From the NCBI GenBank assembly GCA_023438245.1, contig JAEXRD010000145.1, positions 1-6,879 of the forward strand: 6,879 nt of DNA. The letters are read 5' to 3'. A program made the position numbers and the translations under genes. Positions 6,017-6,879 of the stretch are shown here, in pieces. The notes below the pieces were generated by a model. It ran no database searches. It saw only the letters and a program-made list of their open reading frames with translations, and had not been told where the DNA came from. The stretch comes from Pseudomonadota bacterium (GTDB taxonomy: Bacteria; Desulfobacterota; Desulfovibrionia; Desulfovibrionales; Desulfovibrionaceae). How positions within the stretch are numbered: position 1 is the stretch's first letter; each line of letters opens with the position of its first letter.

Positions 6017-6045
6017 GTTATGCCCGGTTTGCGGAAAGGAGGCAA
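6017..6045 (-). promoter_or_regulatory. Putative radA promoter giving a leaderless transcript
   Basis: On the minus strand TTGCCT (6045-6040) and CATAAC (6022-6017) are separated by exactly 17 bp; each hexamer matches the sigma-70 consensus at four of six positions. Six bases separate the -10 from the radA ATG, so the seventh base downstream, the usual +1, is the A of the ATG at 6010. This agrees with the absence of a Shine-Dalgarno. The hexamers are only moderate, so the call is tentative. Confidence 0.42.
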
Positions 6046-6125
6046 TGCGGCCTTCCCCTCCCGCCGCAAATCCGCTAGCGTGCCGCCCAACCCATTTTTC
6101 CCACCAGACACCCCGGAGGTCCAGC

Positions 6126-6716
6126 ATGTTCAAGGATATTCCCCAGGCCGTGGAAGTGACCCAGGGCCACCTCAAGGCCCTGGAGGCCTGGCGCAAGGCC
6201 CAGGGCATGGAGAGAAGGCGCCTGCTGCGGCAGGTTCCGCCCGAGACCGGCAAGCTGCTCGCCATCCTGCTGGCCAGCGCCCCGGCGGGCGACGCCTTCG
6301 AGGTGGGCACCGGCGCGGGCTACAGCGCGCTGTGGCTGGCCCTGGCCTGCCGCGCCACGGGCCGCAAGCTCACCACCTGCGACAACGACCCGGCCAAGGC
6401 CGAGATCGCCCGCCAGAGCCTGTCCGCCGCCAGCGTGCTGGACGTGGTCACCTTCATCGAGGGCGACGCGTTGGCCAACCTGGAGGACCAGCAAAACCTG
6501 GCCTTCTGCTTCATCGACGCCGAGCGCGACATGGCCCGGCGCGCCTACGAGCTGGCCCTGCCCAAGCTGCCCGCGGGCGGGCTGATCTGCGTGGACAACG
6601 CCATCAGCCACGCCGGGGAGTTCCAGGACTTCCTGGACGACGCCGTTCGCGACGAGCGGGCCGACGGGGTCATCGTGCCCATCGGGTCGGGCCTCTTGGT
6701 CTGCCGCAAAATTTAG
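6126..6716 (+). CDS. Class I SAM-dependent O-methyltransferase (COMT/CCoAOMT-like)
   Basis: The 196-residue cytoplasmic protein has the Rossmann-type methyltransferase layout of the small metal-dependent O-methyltransferase family. Motif I EVGTGAGYSALWLA is at 59-72, the acidic post-I segment TTCDNDP at 83-89, GDAL at 113-116, FIDAERD at 129-135, LPAGGLICVDNAISHAGE at 148-165, and the terminal GSGLLVCRK strand at 187-195. Asp131, Asp157 and Asn158 occupy the positions of the divalent-metal ligands in family 3 enzymes. The acceptor substrate cannot be told from the sequence. The ATG at 6126 follows GGAGGT with a five-base spacer. An in-frame ATG at 6045 also follows AGGAGG, but with only two bases between, and its 27 extra residues are Pro-rich and unlike the family. 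It is divergent from radA across 115 bp and is followed at once by a folded element, so it is probably monocistronic. Confidence 0.9.
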   Translation: MFKDIPQAVEVTQGHLKALEAWRKAQGMERRRLLRQVPPETGKLLAILLASAPAGDAFEVGTGAGYSALWLALACRATGRKLTTCDNDPAKAEIARQSLSAASVLDVVTFIEGDALANLEDQQNLAFCFIDAERDMARRAYELALPKLPAGGLICVDNAISHAGEFQDFLDDAVRDERADGVIVPIGSGLLVCRKI

Positions 6717-6746
6717 GGGGCTGCCCCGAAAGGGTCTTTTGCCCCC
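6716..6746 (+). terminator. Post-stop stem-loop of the methyltransferase gene
   Basis: Starting at the last base of the TAG, GGGGGC (6716-6721) pairs perfectly with GCCCCC (6741-6746). Inside, AAAG-GGT-CTTT (6729-6739) forms a small hairpin. The order GGGGCTGCC, spacer, AAAG, three bases, CTTT, one base, GCCCC is the same as after the osmC stop. No T-run follows the outer stem, so it may terminate weakly or protect the 3' end. Confidence 0.5.
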
Positions 6747-6748
6747 TG

Positions 6749-6781
6749 CCCTCCCCCCCCTCGGCGCGAGGGAGGGGGCGG
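6749..6781. terminator. GC-rich hairpin downstream of the methyltransferase gene
   Basis: An almost pure C arm (6749-6763) can pair with a G-rich arm (6767-6781) across a GCG loop. The six pairs next to the loop are perfect; one C-A mismatch, four G-C pairs and a wobble follow. No T-run follows on either strand. From here to the window end the DNA is C-rich with no gene I can support. Confidence 0.4.
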
Positions 6782-6879
6782 GGGTACCCGTTCGAGAGCA
6801 GCGGCCCGGCGGCGCTTCCCGACCCCTTTCCCCGCCCCCCTTCCACCCCCCTTCGCCATTCGTCCGCACATTTCTGCGC

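Noticed and set aside
6053..6081. Possible promoter for the methyltransferase with -10 around the palindrome CGCTAGCG (6073-6080)
   Set aside because: The -10 is weak and the -35 position is a C-rich run with three of six matches, so it cannot be supported by eye.
6045..6125. Earlier in-frame ATG for the methyltransferase with AGGAGG nearby
   Set aside because: The spacer is only two bases, the 27 added residues do not resemble the family, and the ATG at 6126 has GGAGGT with good spacing. The same bases serve as the proposed radA -35.
6011..6310. Upstream extension of the radA frame by 100 codons
   Set aside because: The extra part is antisense to the methyltransferase gene and unlike RadA; the family N-terminus starts at 6010.
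6075..6869. 264-codon open frame on the minus strand over the methyltransferase
   Set aside because: It is antisense to a well-supported gene and has no recognisable domain; it is a composition shadow.
1..6879. tRNA, rRNA, CRISPR array or insertion sequence
   Set aside because: I saw no cloverleaf, no regularly spaced repeats and no transposase-like frame.

Overview
The window is a GC-rich stretch of bacterial chromosome with five recognisable host-type genes and one gene of phage type. The base composition, the dense coding, the caspase-like lipoprotein with a DACRNNP active site, and the G/C-rich stem-loops straight after stop codons suggest a sulfate-reducing deltaproteobacterium of the Desulfovibrio group. 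That placement is an inference from gene style; there is no rRNA or other marker to settle it.

Left part, minus strand (1-2209): a two-gene lipoprotein operon. The upstream gene (734-2209) encodes a lipid-anchored protein with a LecA/PA-IL-like lectin domain, a Gln/Ala/Lys-rich linker and a C-terminal caspase-like (peptidase C14) domain with an intact His/Cys pair. It is followed after 83 bp by a small PEGA-domain lipoprotein (66-650). A perfect 9-bp stem-loop lies at the window's left edge, where the operon would be expected to terminate.

Centre (2210-3212): a 249-bp divergent control region carries promoter-like sequences for both directions and a dyad of TTTTG(T/G)CC boxes overlapping one -35 element. 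It drives, on the plus strand, an isolated gene (2459-3058) of the T7 gp11-like tail tubular protein family, with no other phage gene in the window. Between its stop and the convergent osmC stop, nearly all of the 154-bp gap is one long imperfect inverted repeat.

Right part, minus strand (3213-6010): a likely operon radA - fabD - osmC-like (DNA recombination/repair ATPase, malonyl-CoA:ACP transacylase, OsmC-family thiol peroxidase-like protein). radA has no Shine-Dalgarno, and a promoter-like pair places its +1 on the A of the ATG, so the transcript may be leaderless. The osmC-like gene most likely starts at a GTG with a strong ribosome binding site.

Far right, plus strand (6126-6879): a class I SAM-dependent O-methyltransferase gene, divergent from radA. 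After its stop comes a folded element sharing sequence and structure with the one after the osmC stop. The last ~100 bp are C-rich with no gene that I can support.

The parts most worth attention are the lectin-caspase/PEGA lipoprotein pair sharing a control region with an orphan phage tail gene, and the long inverted repeat containing a post-stop motif that recurs 3.5 kb away.
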